DNA from: Lachnospiraceae bacterium
GTDB lineage: Bacteria; Bacillota; Clostridia; Lachnospirales; Lachnospiraceae
Direction: 5' to 3'
Length of the DNA stretch: 64,000 bases
NCBI GenBank assembly: GCA_910575105.1
Contig: CAJTDK010000006.1
Span: forward strand, 170,305 to 234,304
Of this stretch, positions 20,079 to 30,118 are shown one piece after another; the first letter of the stretch is position 1; each line of letters starts with the position of its first letter. The notes beneath the pieces were generated by a model that did no database searches, was not told the origin of the DNA, and saw only the letters and a program-made list of their open reading frames with translations. A program made the translations under genes and the position numbers.

Positions 20079-20107
20079 AGTATAGCACTGTATCCTCGGA
20101 AAATCAA
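20079..20107 (-). promoter_or_regulatory. Promoter of the rimP-nusA-infB operon
   Basis: TTGATT (20102-20107) and TATACT (20079-20084) on the minus strand are 17 bases apart, 22 bases beyond the stop of the Fn3 gene. The leader to the rimP start is about 100 bases and includes the hairpin at 20024-20051. Confidence 0.7.
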
Positions 20108-20129
20108 GGGATTTTATGATTTTTTTGCC

Positions 20130-22796
20130 CTATATCCCTTTGATCTGGTATACATAGTTGTCCCTTTTGTATTCCTTCTGCTTGACCTTGACCTTCTTCT
20201 TCTTCGTTTTCCCGTCGACGAGAACTGTTTTTTCCACATCTTTGTATGTCGTCTTGTAGTAGGAACGGTAAAAGCCAGCGTAATACTTGCTTCCCACATG
20301 GTAGATACTCTCGATCTCATAGCCCTTTTTCGCATTGACCCGTGAAATGTAATTGCCGTCCCAGTCGTAGACGGTGATGATATTATACTTCTGCTTTGCC
20401 GTCTTCGGGCTCTGCGCCACCAGAATATAGTCGTCAGTGGCGTCAATGCCCTGGACCACATAGTTATTCTTTTTGCTGGCCTTTACATATCTCACCGGCT
20501 CAAGATCAGCATCCAGCACGACAAAATTGTAATTGTGGCTTAACAGCACAGCGTACTGCTTCCTTCCGCTGCTGTAGGCCACTCCGCTGAACGCTGTAGC
20601 CCCCGCTGCGTCTGCTATGCTTCCGCCAGCCAGCTTCTTGGGTATCTGCACATGCTTGCTCTCGATAACGGCAAGGGTCTTCGGGTCTACAGAGGTAAGC
20701 TTCTTCGGGTCTGAACCTGTGCTGTGGACGATGACAAGACGGTTCTTGCTGGAATCGTAGGTCATGTCATTGCCATGGGCGACGTCAAGCACACCAGATA
20801 CCTGCTCTACCTTCAGGTTAGAACGCCTTACCTTCACGATCTTGCAGTTGACTGCCTTCCGGTTATACATAAGATAATATGCGAAAGTCCCGTCTGTGCA
20901 GGAACCCTGCAGCGTATCGTACTGGAACATCTTCTGCTTGGCCTGTGCGCGCAGCTCGAACATCTTGTTCTTCTTCGTGAGCGGCGTTGCTTTTGCCGTC
21001 CTCGTCTTTTTCACATTGCTTGCCGCAGACCAACTGGAATAGTATGTAGTTTTGCCCACTTTTTTATAAGCGCGGATTCTGGCATAATAGCCTTTATTCT
21101 TGGAAAGCCCTGAAAGGGTATAGCTTGATGCCTTTGCCTTTTTCACCGTAACCTTTTTTGCACCCACGAACATCCCATTCTGGGAATACTGGATCTGGTA
21201 GCCTGTTGCCACAGGATTGGTCTTCCAGGTCAGTTTAAACTTGGTGGCGGACTTTCTCTTAAATTTCTTTACCGTGGGAGACGTTACCCGCATATAGCTC
21301 TTGCTGCCGGCATAATCGCTAAACGAACTGCCCTTATATGCCCTGACCGAATAAATGTACGTCGCCCCGTTGCCTGCTGCTGTGTCCCGCCAGCTAATCT
21401 CGCCGGGCTGTGTTATAGTGGAGGCGACGGCCCAGTCATTCTGGGATGCCTCCCGCCGGTACACATAATACCCACTGCATCCTTTGACTCTGTTCCATTT
21501 AAGCTCGGTTCCGGTACCTGCAAGACTTACGCTTAAGGAAGGCGCGATGAGGCGGACAATCTTTTTCGACGCTCCGGTCAGTCCTTCCTGCCCGGACTGG
21601 TCGACCGCCTTCACCCGGTAATAATAAGCTTCTCCTTCCTTCACCTGTTTGTCAATATAGGTAACATCATCGGCGTTTACTGAAGTTTTTATCCTGGTCC
21701 ATGGAGATTTTCCGTTGCTGCTCCTCTCCAGATAGTAACTTTCTGCCCCTTCGATCTTTACCCATTTCAGCCTGATACCGTCTTTTATGTTCTCGGCAGC
21801 AGACAGGCTCCCTCCCGGAAGAAGGGCCATGGAGTTGATCAGCGCGTTACCGAACACCCCGCCGTCCTCCGGCAAAACGACATGGAGGAGTACCTGGGCC
21901 TCTGCTTTTTCATACTGCTCAGTCTCTGGTGCAGTGATCTTGATCACTGTGTCGCCGACCCCGACTGCCCTGATGCAGTCCGCACCGGATTCGTCCTGCT
22001 CAATCGCCGCGATATTGGGATCGGCGGATTCATATTGCAGTGTATCCTCTTGTGCCGGCTCTTCCTGCAAAGGGTCTTCACCCAAAGCCTCTCCGTCTAA
22101 AGACCGGCTGTCTGCTGTCTGGCCGGCCGGGACTGCTGATCCCGGCACACTACCTTCCGGATTTTCTGCAGCTTCACCTGCGGCAGGTACTGCCTGGCCG
22201 GCCGGGGCTGCAAAGTTATCACCGCCGGTGCCTGAGGCTGTTCCATTCTGGCTGCCTTCTGCTACTGCCGGTTCACCTGACGCTTTCCCGCCTGCATCAT
22301 CTCCGGCAGGGATTTCCCCGCCTGGTGTCTGTGTGCCCGCAGCATCTCTACCTTCGGTCTCCGGAACTGACACCCCTGCTGCTGCGTCATTCCCGCCCCC
22401 AGGATTGCCATCTTCAATATCTCCTGCTTCGTCCTTTGACGGGTCTGTCAGCTTTACATCAAGGGTAAACACCTCGCCGCATGCTCTTGTTACTTCCTCG
22501 AAAGTCTCAATCTTCCTGATCAGCTTCTGGGGCTGTGCCTCCTCTTCCAGGCTCCCTTCCCCGTTTTCTCCTGTCTGAAAAGCAGGTGCTTTGGCAGCAG
22601 GATCATCCCCCTGTGTGCCGTATACTCCGGCAGCAGTATTATCCTCCTGAGACTGCGCCGCTCCTGTCGCAGCTCCCTCCTGCTTTGGCAACTGCGCAGC
22701 GCAGACAGAACCAGCCGGAACCGTCAGCGCAAGAAGCAGCGCCAGTATCTTTTTCCCTGTCTTTCCTCTACTCAAATTCATCCTCAAATTCTTCAT
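20130..22796 (-). CDS. Secreted fibronectin type III repeat protein
   Basis: An 888-residue surface or secreted protein of unknown function. It has a signal peptide (KKILALLLALTVPAGSVCAA), then about 220 residues of low-complexity Gly/Ala/Glu/Pro sequence, and a short Ig-like segment. About three fibronectin type III modules span residues 280-590 (AESYYLERSSNGKSPWTRI, VKGCSGYYVYRREAS, VATGYQIQYSQNGMF). The C-terminal 270 residues look like a beta-propeller fragment (HGNDMTYDSSKNRLVIVHST). There is no LPXTG anchor. The ATG at 22796 sits inside the end of the lipoprotein gene (29-base overlap) with GGAGAGG just upstream; ATGs at 22832 and 22781 are alternatives. Coupling to the lipoprotein is likely. 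Confidence 0.8.
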   Translation of the reverse strand: MKNLRMNLSRGKTGKKILALLLALTVPAGSVCAAQLPKQEGAATGAAQSQEDNTAAGVYGTQGDDPAAKAPAFQTGENGEGSLEEEAQPQKLIRKIETFEEVTRACGEVFTLDVKLTDPSKDEAGDIEDGNPGGGNDAAAGVSVPETEGRDAAGTQTPGGEIPAGDDAGGKASGEPAVAEGSQNGTASGTGGDNFAAPAGQAVPAAGEAAENPEGSVPGSAVPAGQTADSRSLDGEALGEDPLQEEPAQEDTLQYESADPNIAAIEQDESGADCIRAVGVGDTVIKITAPETEQYEKAEAQVLLHVVLPEDGGVFGNALINSMALLPGGSLSAAENIKDGIRLKWVKIEGAESYYLERSSNGKSPWTRIKTSVNADDVTYIDKQVKEGEAYYYRVKAVDQSGQEGLTGASKKIVRLIAPSLSVSLAGTGTELKWNRVKGCSGYYVYRREASQNDWAVASTITQPGEISWRDTAAGNGATYIYSVRAYKGSSFSDYAGSKSYMRVTSPTVKKFKRKSATKFKLTWKTNPVATGYQIQYSQNGMFVGAKKVTVKKAKASSYTLSGLSKNKGYYARIRAYKKVGKTTYYSSWSAASNVKKTRTAKATPLTKKNKMFELRAQAKQKMFQYDTLQGSCTDGTFAYYLMYNRKAVNCKIVKVRRSNLKVEQVSGVLDVAHGNDMTYDSSKNRLVIVHSTGSDPKKLTSVDPKTLAVIESKHVQIPKKLAGGSIADAAGATAFSGVAYSSGRKQYAVLLSHNYNFVVLDADLEPVRYVKASKKNNYVVQGIDATDDYILVAQSPKTAKQKYNIITVYDWDGNYISRVNAKKGYEIESIYHVGSKYYAGFYRSYYKTTYKDVEKTVLVDGKTKKKKVKVKQKEYKRDNYVYQIKGI

Positions 22797-23961
22797 CCTC
22801 TCCGAAATAGTCGTCACCATCTTCCAGGGCATCAAATCCCCCTTCAAAATATTCTGCCTGTTCTATCTTCTCAAAGTCTTTCGGAAGATCGTTCATCTCG
22901 GGACAGTCCTTGCCGGCCATGATCTTTTTCGTCACGACAATCTTTGAAACCGCCGCAAATTCATCCATGCCTTCTTCTTCGCTGAACTCTTCGCCTGCCG
23001 CCTCCGCATCTGTTGCGCTCTCTTGTGGATTTTCCATCTCCTTGAGATCATCCTCCAGCGCTTTCTTCGCCTCCTCCTTCGACATGCCGTCTTCGAGGTT
23101 CTGACGGATCATCTCCACCTTCCAATACTCGTTGTTAAAAGCCGCTAACGCCTTCTTCGTGCCATCGTCCTGAGCGCTTTCAATATTGGTGGCTGAACGG
23201 CTCTTAAGCAGCGTATGATCCTCCTTACTGATCCACACAGTCAGGACAGACTCTACCGTCGTCTCTCCCACGCTGGCATTGCTGGCCGTGACATAATCAT
23301 CGATAACTTCCGAAAAGCCTTCAACCAGCCCGACCTCGTCTTCACTCCAGCCGTATTCGTCAAGCACGCTCTCCCTCGTCATATCCTCGTCGGTTCTCTC
23401 TCCGGTATCGTAAGCTTCATCGGCAGTCACCTTGATCTTGATCGCCTCTACACCGCTAAGCTCATCCTCCCCTTCATTGCTGAACTTGATATTGCTGTAT
23501 CCCTTTTCCTCCGTATAAGCCGGGTCAAACTCCCTAAGCCAGTAATCATACTCGCTCTCGGCATCCTCCTCGAGCTCTTCTTTATAATATTTCCACTTAC
23601 CGCCCGTCAGGCCATCATTGACATAGACGCCAAAGCCGTCCTTCTCCTTCATGTTAAAGCAATGATAGATGGTTCCCGTATCATCCTCATCCTTGGAGAT
23701 TCTTTCCACGATATTCTTCTTTCCATCGTAGATACAGGTGTAATATTCCTCTTCCTCCGTCTCATCGTCATAAGAGGTCACACTCTTCGTCTCAATGGCC
23801 TTATTCGTCTCTTTATCAAGCTTTTCCATGGCCTCTTGAAAGATCTTTTCCGGGCTGTCTTCCTTCGCCGCTTTCTTCTTCGCCGACTCTTTCCCGGAGC
23901 ATCCAAGCATGGATGCAGTTACTGCAATTGTCAAAATAATGATTCCTAATCTTTTTCTCAT
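22768..23961 (-). CDS. Putative lipoprotein of unknown function
   Basis: A 397-residue protein with a lipoprotein signal (RLGIIILTIAVTASMLGCSG; lipobox LGCS) followed by a charged Lys/Glu linker. The body is rich in Asp, Glu and Lys and ends in an acidic tail (YFGEDEEFEDEFE). No known domain was recognised; the fold resembles LolA-like lipoproteins of Clostridia only in general size and composition. The second ATG is preferred (AAGGAGG at better spacing). It overlaps the Fn3 gene, so the two may form a surface pair. Confidence 0.75.
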   Translation of the reverse strand: MRKRLGIIILTIAVTASMLGCSGKESAKKKAAKEDSPEKIFQEAMEKLDKETNKAIETKSVTSYDDETEEEEYYTCIYDGKKNIVERISKDEDDTGTIYHCFNMKEKDGFGVYVNDGLTGGKWKYYKEELEEDAESEYDYWLREFDPAYTEEKGYSNIKFSNEGEDELSGVEAIKIKVTADEAYDTGERTDEDMTRESVLDEYGWSEDEVGLVEGFSEVIDDYVTASNASVGETTVESVLTVWISKEDHTLLKSRSATNIESAQDDGTKKALAAFNNEYWKVEMIRQNLEDGMSKEEAKKALEDDLKEMENPQESATDAEAAGEEFSEEEGMDEFAAVSKIVVTKKIMAGKDCPEMNDLPKDFEKIEQAEYFEGGFDALEDGDDYFGEDEEFEDEFE

Positions 23962-24268
23962 CATGTCCCTCCTTATGTATACTTCCCTGAAATCTTATAG
24001 AAAAATTTCTACTTTACCTTACCACATCCCCCTTTTTTCCACAACCGATTAATAGTATAAAAAGAAAAACTTAAAATAAAATTAAATATTTCATACGTAA
24101 ACCTGAATTATTCACGGCAGTATAACCACACATAAAATCTGCCGTAGCTACCATTACAATCATTCTTAATACCTCTCCCTGCCATAAGACAGCCTAAAAA
24201 AGGGCAGACTTCTCCTATGAGAGGTTTAAAAGCGTATTGTGGTTGTCAAGGTTCGTTAATCGCTGCCG

Positions 24269-25430
24269 TTATTCCAACTGTGGCTGCAGACTGCGGATAT
24301 TTTCCAGTGTCTCGTAGAATTCTTTCTTGTAGGGACAGCTGCTGCACAGTTTGATATATTTGTATCGTGCTGTTCTTACCACTCTTGCGGCAATTTTCAG
24401 CAGTTTAAAACGAATGGTATCTATGCGCTGTTTTCTCATGCTGACAGCAAGAGTCAGTCGTCTGAACCAATTGAAGAAATTATAAGCTAATGCATGCACC
24501 TGAAGGCGGTTTGCATTTACCAGTTTGCAGGAACTGCTTACAGAGGCAAAATCAAAACCGCTTTTTCCCTCTTTGATGAAATTTTCCATTCTGCCCCTGC
24601 CGCAATAGAACTGGATTACCTGGTAAGGCTCCATTTCCATTGTGGTGACGATAAAGGTATACAGGTGGACCATCTGGCCATAGGGCTTTTCAATTTTAAA
24701 AACCACCCTGCGGGGATGGCTCCATGAACCCGCCTGATATAGGAACTCACCATACTCGACGGCATAATCTACCTGGTTGTATTTCGTTGCACGGTACAAT
24801 GCCTGGTTTTCCTCTTCTGCGAATTCACGCAGTTTTGTATTCTCTTTGAGCCGGACTGCATATCTGCAGTTTTTATCTTCAAGGACTTCATACAGGTCCG
24901 GTGACGCAAAACCGCTGTCGCCGCGAGGATAAAGCGGCAGATCAGGGAAATCACAGAGAAATTCATCCAGAAGGGACTCCATAAAAATATCCGCCTCTTT
25001 GCTGCAATACATGGTGCCGTCACGAAGCTGTGCTTTTAGCAGGTCGCCGGTCAGCCCATCATAACACAACAGCGGATGATAGCCATGTGCCTGATCATGG
25101 TAGTTGAAACCTTCCCCTTCTTGATTCCCATAGGTGCCAAGAAGTGTGGAATCAATATCGAAAAGGATGGATTCCGGTTTCTTTATGGAATAGATGACTT
25201 TGCGTAGTTCACGGATGATCTGGATTAACTGGCTGAGCGTATCTTCATCCATGCGGTTAAAAAAGCGTGACAGGGCAGGCTGGGATGCCAGAGCGTCTTT
25301 CTCTAAAATAGCCGTCATCACAGGTTCGTTTGTCAGTTCGTCCGCACAGTCATCCTCAAAGTAGGAACTAATAATCTGATAAATCACCTGCATCAGGTTC
25401 GCATCATCCTTATGAAGTAAACGGTAGATA
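24269..25430 (-). pseudogene. IS1380-type DDE transposase, N-terminally truncated
   Basis: An open frame of about 385 residues lacking its N-terminal 50-70. DDE features remain: FDIDSTLLGTYGNQEGEG (first Asp), YPRGDSGFASPDLYEVL (second Asp) and QFYCGRGRMENFIKEGK, which fits the Y-(2)-R-(3)-E-(6)-K signature. The upstream codons (TIYRLLHKDDANLMQ) are interrupted at 25430 by the ISL3-type insertion. The longest ATG-initiated frame begins at 25393, which is not the natural start. Almost certainly inactive. Confidence 0.85.
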
Positions 25431-27282
25431 GGTTCTTTCCAAACTTAGTTGATTTCATTTTCCAAAAGTCATATAATATAACTAATGATGATAGAAAAGG
25501 ACGTGGCTATATGGATGAATTTATCAAACTTCTTCACAAAGATTATGAATTAGTGCAATATCAGGTGAAGGACACTGCCATTATTTTCCATATCCAATCC
25601 AGCAGAAAAGAGCTGGCATGCCCGTTCTGCGGTTCAAAGTCCATGCGCACCCATTCTGTATATGAAAGGGAAATTCAGGATCTTCCGATCCAGGAGAAAA
25701 AGGTTATTTTATTAGTAACTACCCGGAAGATGTTTTGTGATAACCCACAGTGCCAGCATACGACATTTGCCGAGGTACATCCTTTTGCAGCGCCAAAGGC
25801 CCAAAAGACAGACCGTTTGGTCAAAAATATCCTCCATACTTCAGCACAATTAAGTTCCCTGAACGCGTCAAAGCTTTTAAAAAGTGGACATATCACAGTA
25901 TGTAAAAGCAGTATTTGCAGCCTGCTTAAAAAAAATGCCGGCAATTGTGGATAAGTCTTCTATTACAAAAGTTTGTGTGGATGATTTTGCGCTCAGGAAA
26001 AGGTTCTCTTATGGAACGGTCATGATCGATCTTGAGAGCCATCGGATCATTGACCTGATCCCTTCCAGGGAAACCGCTGATGTCACCAACTGGCTTGCGA
26101 CATTTCCTAATATCCAGGTCATATCAAGGGATGGGGCCGCCACTTACTCATCGGCAGCAAAGGGCTCACACCCTGATGCAGTCCAGGTGAGCGAACGCTT
26201 CCATTTGATAAAAGGCCTTTCAGAAGCCATAAATAAATATATGGTCCGGGAATTTCCTGCCAGGATAGAAATCCCATTGACGGAGGAGGTTTCAGAAGAG
26301 AGGAAAGCCCTGTATAACACGGCAAACCGTCCACTGCGGATCCGCTTTGCCCATCAAAAAAGGAAAGAAGGGCTGACCGTATCCGATATTGCACTATTGA
26401 TGCATTCATGCCCCACAACCGTTCGGAAATACCTTGCCATACCAGAAGATGAAATCCCGGAAAGCAGGGCTATCTCCCGGGAAAGGCAGCACCAGCTGGC
26501 AGTGCAGCAGAAGCAGCATGAGGTTGATGAAGCCCGGAAGCTGGCGGAGGCTGGGTATCCAATCGAACGGATCGCCACCATGATGCACCATACAAGCAAA
26601 ACCATACAGAACTATCTGGATCCTGGCTATTCGGTTACAAATGGCCATTATAATGGAAGGGTCCCAGGCAAGCTGGCCCCTATGAGAAAGAAGTCATAGA
26701 ACTAAGGAGCCAGGGGCTTACCTATGCAAAAATCCATAACATCCTTTGTGGGAAAGGATATACTGGGAGTGTCGCTTCCCTGCGGATGTTCATGCAAAAA
26801 GAGAGGGCACGGATGCAGGAACAGGAAGAACTGAAGAAGCCCCAGTCGGAATTTATCCAAAGGAAGTCGTTATGCCAGCTCATTTATAAGAAGCTGGAAG
26901 ATGTTGCAACAATCACAGCAGAGCAATACGGGCAGGCTTTAGAAAAATATCCACGGTTAGGCCAGCTATATACCCTGGTGAAGGAATTCCATACCGTAAT
27001 GTTTTCGCAAAAACCCGAAAAGCTAGATACATGGATAAAATCTGCCCAAAAATATGACATACCTGAACTGCAGTCATTTATAGAAGGTATCTGTAACGAT
27101 AAAGAAGCTGCCCAAAATGGGATTTCCTACTCTTACAATAATGGTTTGGCAGAAGGCAGTGTAAATAAGATAAAGGTGATAAAACGGATCATGTATGGTA
27201 GGAACAGTTTTGTGTTACTAAAGGCAAAAGTATTCTTCCATGAGCTTTTCTACGCTGAATTCAACTAAGTTTGGAAAGAACT
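25431..27282 (+). mobile_element. ISL3-type insertion sequence with 8-bp target duplication
   Basis: An 1852-bp element. The left end GGTTCTTTCCAAACTTAGTT and right end (reverse complement AGTTCTTTCCAAACTTAGTT) form terminal inverted repeats differing at the first base. The flanks carry a perfect 8-bp duplication GGTAGATA at 25423-25430 and 27283-27290, as expected for the ISL3 family. The target was the IS1380-type transposase gene. Confidence 0.92.
25511..27268 (+). pseudogene. ISL3-type transposase with two frameshifts
   Basis: The coding sequence is spread over three frame segments. 25511 to about 25930 encodes the zinc-ribbon head (CPFCGSK, CDNPQCQH). About 25930-26675 encodes VCVDDFALRKRFSYGTVMID, ISRDGAATYSSA and an HTH region. 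About 26680-27268 encodes the end (YEKEVIELRSQGLTYAKI, NNGLAEGSVNKIKVIKRIMY with the catalytic Glu). The first shift is at a run of eight A (25928-25935), the second near a run of four C (26677-26680); the second restores the original frame. The combined length of about 585 codons is plausible for the family. Probably inactive unless slippage occurs at the A run. Confidence 0.85.
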
Positions 27283-27399
27283 GGTAGATAGTGCGTACCT
27301 CGACTGTGAAGGGTAAATATGTGACAATAGACTATATTTCTATCATGAGTATCAAAAGTTAAGTCTCAACTTTTGACACCGATATCAGGAGGTAAGTCT

Positions 27400-27774
27400 A
27401 TGAGTTCAAAAACAACCATGGTGGCTGAGCAGTGCCGTCTCCGGGAATGGGCGGCACAGAGCCGGGACTGCCAGAGCCGCCCGGCCGGCATGAGCGTTGT
27501 CACCTGGTGTGCCCATCACGGCATCACAAAAGCGAATTATTATTACCGGCTCCGCCGCGTAAGGGAGACCTGCCTGGAAGCCATCCAAAGGGAAATGCCC
27601 GCACAGCAGGTGGTTCCTGTAGAGCCGGAATTTTTACAGTGCCGGGAACAGGAAGGCAGAACCCCACAGTCCGGGCTGGATATTTCCATAAAAGGGTTCT
27701 CCATCCATGTAACAGAATCCACATCCATGCCCCTTCTGGCAGAAGTCCTAAAGGCGGTGCGGCATGCTGAATGA
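27400..27774 (+). CDS. tnpA: IS66 family accessory protein TnpA
   Basis: A 124-residue protein with the IS66 OrfA pattern: an HTH-like head (RLREWAAQSRDCQSRPAGMS), WCAHHGITKANYYYRLRRVR, and a tail ending LLAEVLKAVRHAE. The ATG at 27400 has AGGAGG at 27387-27392; the frame opens nine codons earlier without a ribosome site. It overlaps the tnpB start at 27764. With tnpB truncated and tnpC missing, it cannot support transposition by itself. Confidence 0.8.
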   Translation: MSSKTTMVAEQCRLREWAAQSRDCQSRPAGMSVVTWCAHHGITKANYYYRLRRVRETCLEAIQREMPAQQVVPVEPEFLQCREQEGRTPQSGLDISIKGFSIHVTESTSMPLLAEVLKAVRHAE

Positions 27775-27808
27775 TGCCACATGTTTCAAGGCCGTTTATA
27801 TCGTCTGT
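27764..27808 (+). pseudogene. IS66 tnpB, first 15 codons only
   Basis: The frame MLNDATCFKAVYIVCG is the typical IS66 TnpB start. It is fused at about 27808 to unrelated DNA and then runs to a stop. The ATG overlaps tnpA as in intact IS66 elements. Confidence 0.7.
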
Positions 27809-27811
27809 GGT

Positions 27812-28223
27812 GTTAGAATTCGCATGGAGTCCAGTTTACATCCGCAAGGATCAGCTCCAGCTTTTCCTTTCCGAGGATCATAGGCAGCATGATATTCTCT
27901 CCCACAAAAAGACTGTCCATGAAACAAAAATCCTGGAAAATAAAGCCGATCTGATTCCTCCGGATATCCGCAAGCTGGTCTCTATACCAGCCCTTACATA
28001 TCCTTTCCCATGAACCGGACTGTTCCGTCTGTCGGCTTGTCAATCATTCCCAGCACTTTAAGAAGCGTCGTTTTCCGCAGCCGGATTCCCCTATGATTCC
28101 GACAAATTCACCTTCTTCCACCTTAAATCTCACTCCCTTCAGCACCTTGATATCATCCTCTGAATCTTTGATTGCGGATTTCCGGTAATTTCAAATCAGT
28201 CTCTTTACTTCTAATACTCTCAT
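27812..28223 (-). pseudogene. Broken ABC transporter ATPase (MacB/antimicrobial-peptide type)
   Basis: From the ATG at 28221-28223 (GAGGAG upstream) the frame MRVLEVKRL hits a stop, then resumes as KVLKGVRFKVEEGEFVGIIG with a Walker A ESGCGK. One base appears lost at the GKT position, followed by another stop near KDM, then RNQIGFIFQDFCFMDSLFVG (Q-loop). The sequence ends at the IS66 junction, so signature and Walker B are gone. At least three lesions plus truncation. Its permease is not present. Confidence 0.8.
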
Positions 28224-28353
28224 CTGATTCCACTCCTCGTAAATTCCAATACTTCTATAGTGTATTACGAATTATCTGTCTATTAGATTATACTATCTCT
28301 TATAGCCCTTTTCAATATATTACAACAATCGTTGCAGCATGAACTATAACATC

Positions 28354-30108
28354 CGTTACCGTTCATGGTCAATGTCAGTTAGTTAAGCCCTTGGCTTAGA
28401 TTCCCATGCAGGGTCTAACAAAAATTTTCTGAAAAATTCACTCAAATGGGTTGACACAGAGTTCAAAATGTGTGGCCGCTCTCGCTACTAATTGTATTTT
28501 AAGAGACAGCGAGAGCGGCTCTTGTAATTTAGAAGTATATTATTTATCTGATTACAAGGAGGTTTCACATGTCATTTGCACAACAAACCAAACACCGTTT
28601 ATTTGAAATTATTTCAGAAATGGCTTTTCATCCAGGAGATTTCTCTAATCACCCTGAAACGGACTTCTCGAGAAACAGAAAACTGGATTTTCACAATTTA
28701 CTACAGCTTATCGTTTCTATGGAGGCGGGCTCGTAAAGGATGAACTGCTAAAGTTCTTCTCTTTTGCGAAAGATACTGCCTCTCATTTTGCTTTCTTCCA
28801 GCAAAGAGCCAAGCTTTCGGATGATGCGCTGCCTTATCTGTTCCATTCCTTTAACAAACTTTATCCATACACTTTCTCTAAAGACAAGTACCAGCTTCTC
28901 GCTGCGGATGGGTCTTCCTTTACTTTTACCAGAAATCCGTTGGATATTGATTCCTATTTTGCTCCGGACGGCAAGACCACCAATGGTTACAACCAAGTTC
29001 ACATCTTCTCCCTTTTTGACCTTATATCAAAAAGATATACCGACTGCGTGGTTCAGCCAGTCAGGAAAAAGAACGAGTTTCGTGCTCTCTGCACCTTAAT
29101 TGACAGGCATCAGACAGTTCCCGGTATAGTTCCTATCTTTATCGCGGACCGGGGGGCATTCGTTCAATGTCTTTGCACATGCCGCCGAACATCATTTTCA
29201 TTTCATGATTAGAGCTGCTGACATTAAAATGCAGCGCATCCTTGGTAACGACTTCCCGGCTCAGGACTGCTTTGATGTTCAGGTTAATCGTATACTCACC
29301 AGGTCCAATTCAAAGAAAAAACGCCGCCACCCAGAATTGGAAGAACAGCACAGATTTATCTGCAAGAATGTCGCCTTTGATTATATCGATTCAGATAAAA
29401 CGACGGAATATCCTATTGCCCTGCGCATTCTCAGATTCAGAATCTCAGAGGATGGTTATGAGAACATTATTACAAACCTGTCTCCGGAAGAATTTTCGGT
29501 CGATGAAATCAAATACCTTTACCATCTAAGATGGGGAATCGAAACTTCTTTCCGTGAATTGAAGCATGTGCTTGGGGCTTCAAACTTCCATTCCAAGCAA
29601 CGCAGATTCATAGAAATGGAACTATGGGCGCGGCTTCTTCTATATAACTTCTGCTCCATCGTTACCAGACAGGTAATCATCAACCGCAAGGGCAGGAAGC
29701 ATCAGCTTCAGGTGAATTATTCTGTCGCCTACAAAGCATGTCACTATTTCCTGCGCCTTCAACGTGGAGAATCTCCGCCAGACATAGAAGGCCTGACAGC
29801 AAGGAATACCCTTCCTATCAGGCCCGACGAACCTATGCCGCCAGCATAGGTTCCGGGTTCCAGTCAGCTTTACCTATCGTTTTGCGTAAAGCTGGCTAAC
29901 CCAACACTGATAGTATAACACATTTTCAGACGGATGGCTATTCGTCTACTTGGTGTGCAAAGAAAACAAGTTACTTTTACCGGAACATATCAAACAAACG
30001 CCGATGTTCCGTTTATATCCTTTACGTTCCCCTGATTGTAGAAAACGATAGGCTTAGGGTTATTCAAAAACGTCCCTGACTAACTGACATTGGCCGAGAA
30101 TAGTAACG
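28354..30108 (+). mobile_element. IS4-type insertion sequence with 7-bp target duplication
   Basis: A 1755-bp element bounded by 30-bp imperfect inverted repeats (28354-28383 and 30079-30108; 24 of 30 positions agree, with the inner CAATGTCAGTTAGT identical). The flanks carry TAACATC at 28347-28353 and 30109-30115. It inserted immediately upstream of the pepP promoter. The region 28224-28346 to its left is AT-rich and carries no gene. Confidence 0.88.
28569..29849 (+). pseudogene. IS4-type transposase with two frameshifts
   Basis: The start ATG at 28569 has AAGGAGG upstream. The frame reads MSFAQQTKHRLFEIISEMAF to a stop at about 28735. One missing base there shifts to a frame reading VKDELLKFFSFAKDTASHF, through AADGSSFTF to FIADRG. 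At a run of six G (29151-29156) the frame returns to the first, continuing HSFNVFAHAAEHHFHFMIRA to the end. YHLRWGIETSFRELK fits the IS4 signature Y-(2)-R-(3)-E-(6)-K. Total about 427 codons. Two opposite single-base changes make it inactive as read. Confidence 0.87.
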
Positions 30109-30118
30109 TAACATCCTG

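Larger units (their letters stand above)
24102..27311 (-). mobile_element. Truncated IS1380-type element, split by an ISL3-type element
   Basis: The left end begins CCTGAATTATTCACGGCA at 24102; a near-identical end (CCTGAATTATTCATGGCA) occurs at 63855. The transposase frame (24269-25430) is cut by the ISL3-type element. Across that insert, after removing one target copy, the frame resumes at 27291 for about ten codons (FTVEVRT). No matching right-hand terminal repeat is present. IS66-type sequence begins near 27312, so the 5' part of the transposase gene is lost. Confidence 0.75.
27312..27808 (+). mobile_element. IS66-family remnant (tnpA plus start of tnpB)
   Basis: An intact tnpA-like gene is followed by an overlapping tnpB start and then an abrupt end at about 27808 (after codons for YIVCG), where ABC-ATPase sequence begins. 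The left boundary near 27312 (GTAAATATGTGACAATAG) is inferred because IS66 ends usually begin GTAA and the IS1380-type reading frame stops matching there. The large tnpC transposase gene is absent. Confidence 0.65.

Noticed and set aside
21787..22578. A 263-codon plus-strand frame rich in Ser, Pro and Ala opposite the Fn3 gene.
   Set aside because: Antisense of the low-complexity Gly/Ala/Glu/Pro region; no signal, no start site, no domain.
24269..30108. The IS cluster as an integrated conjugative element or prophage.
   Set aside because: No integrase, relaxase, replication or structural genes; every recognisable gene is an IS transposase or a dead ABC ATPase.
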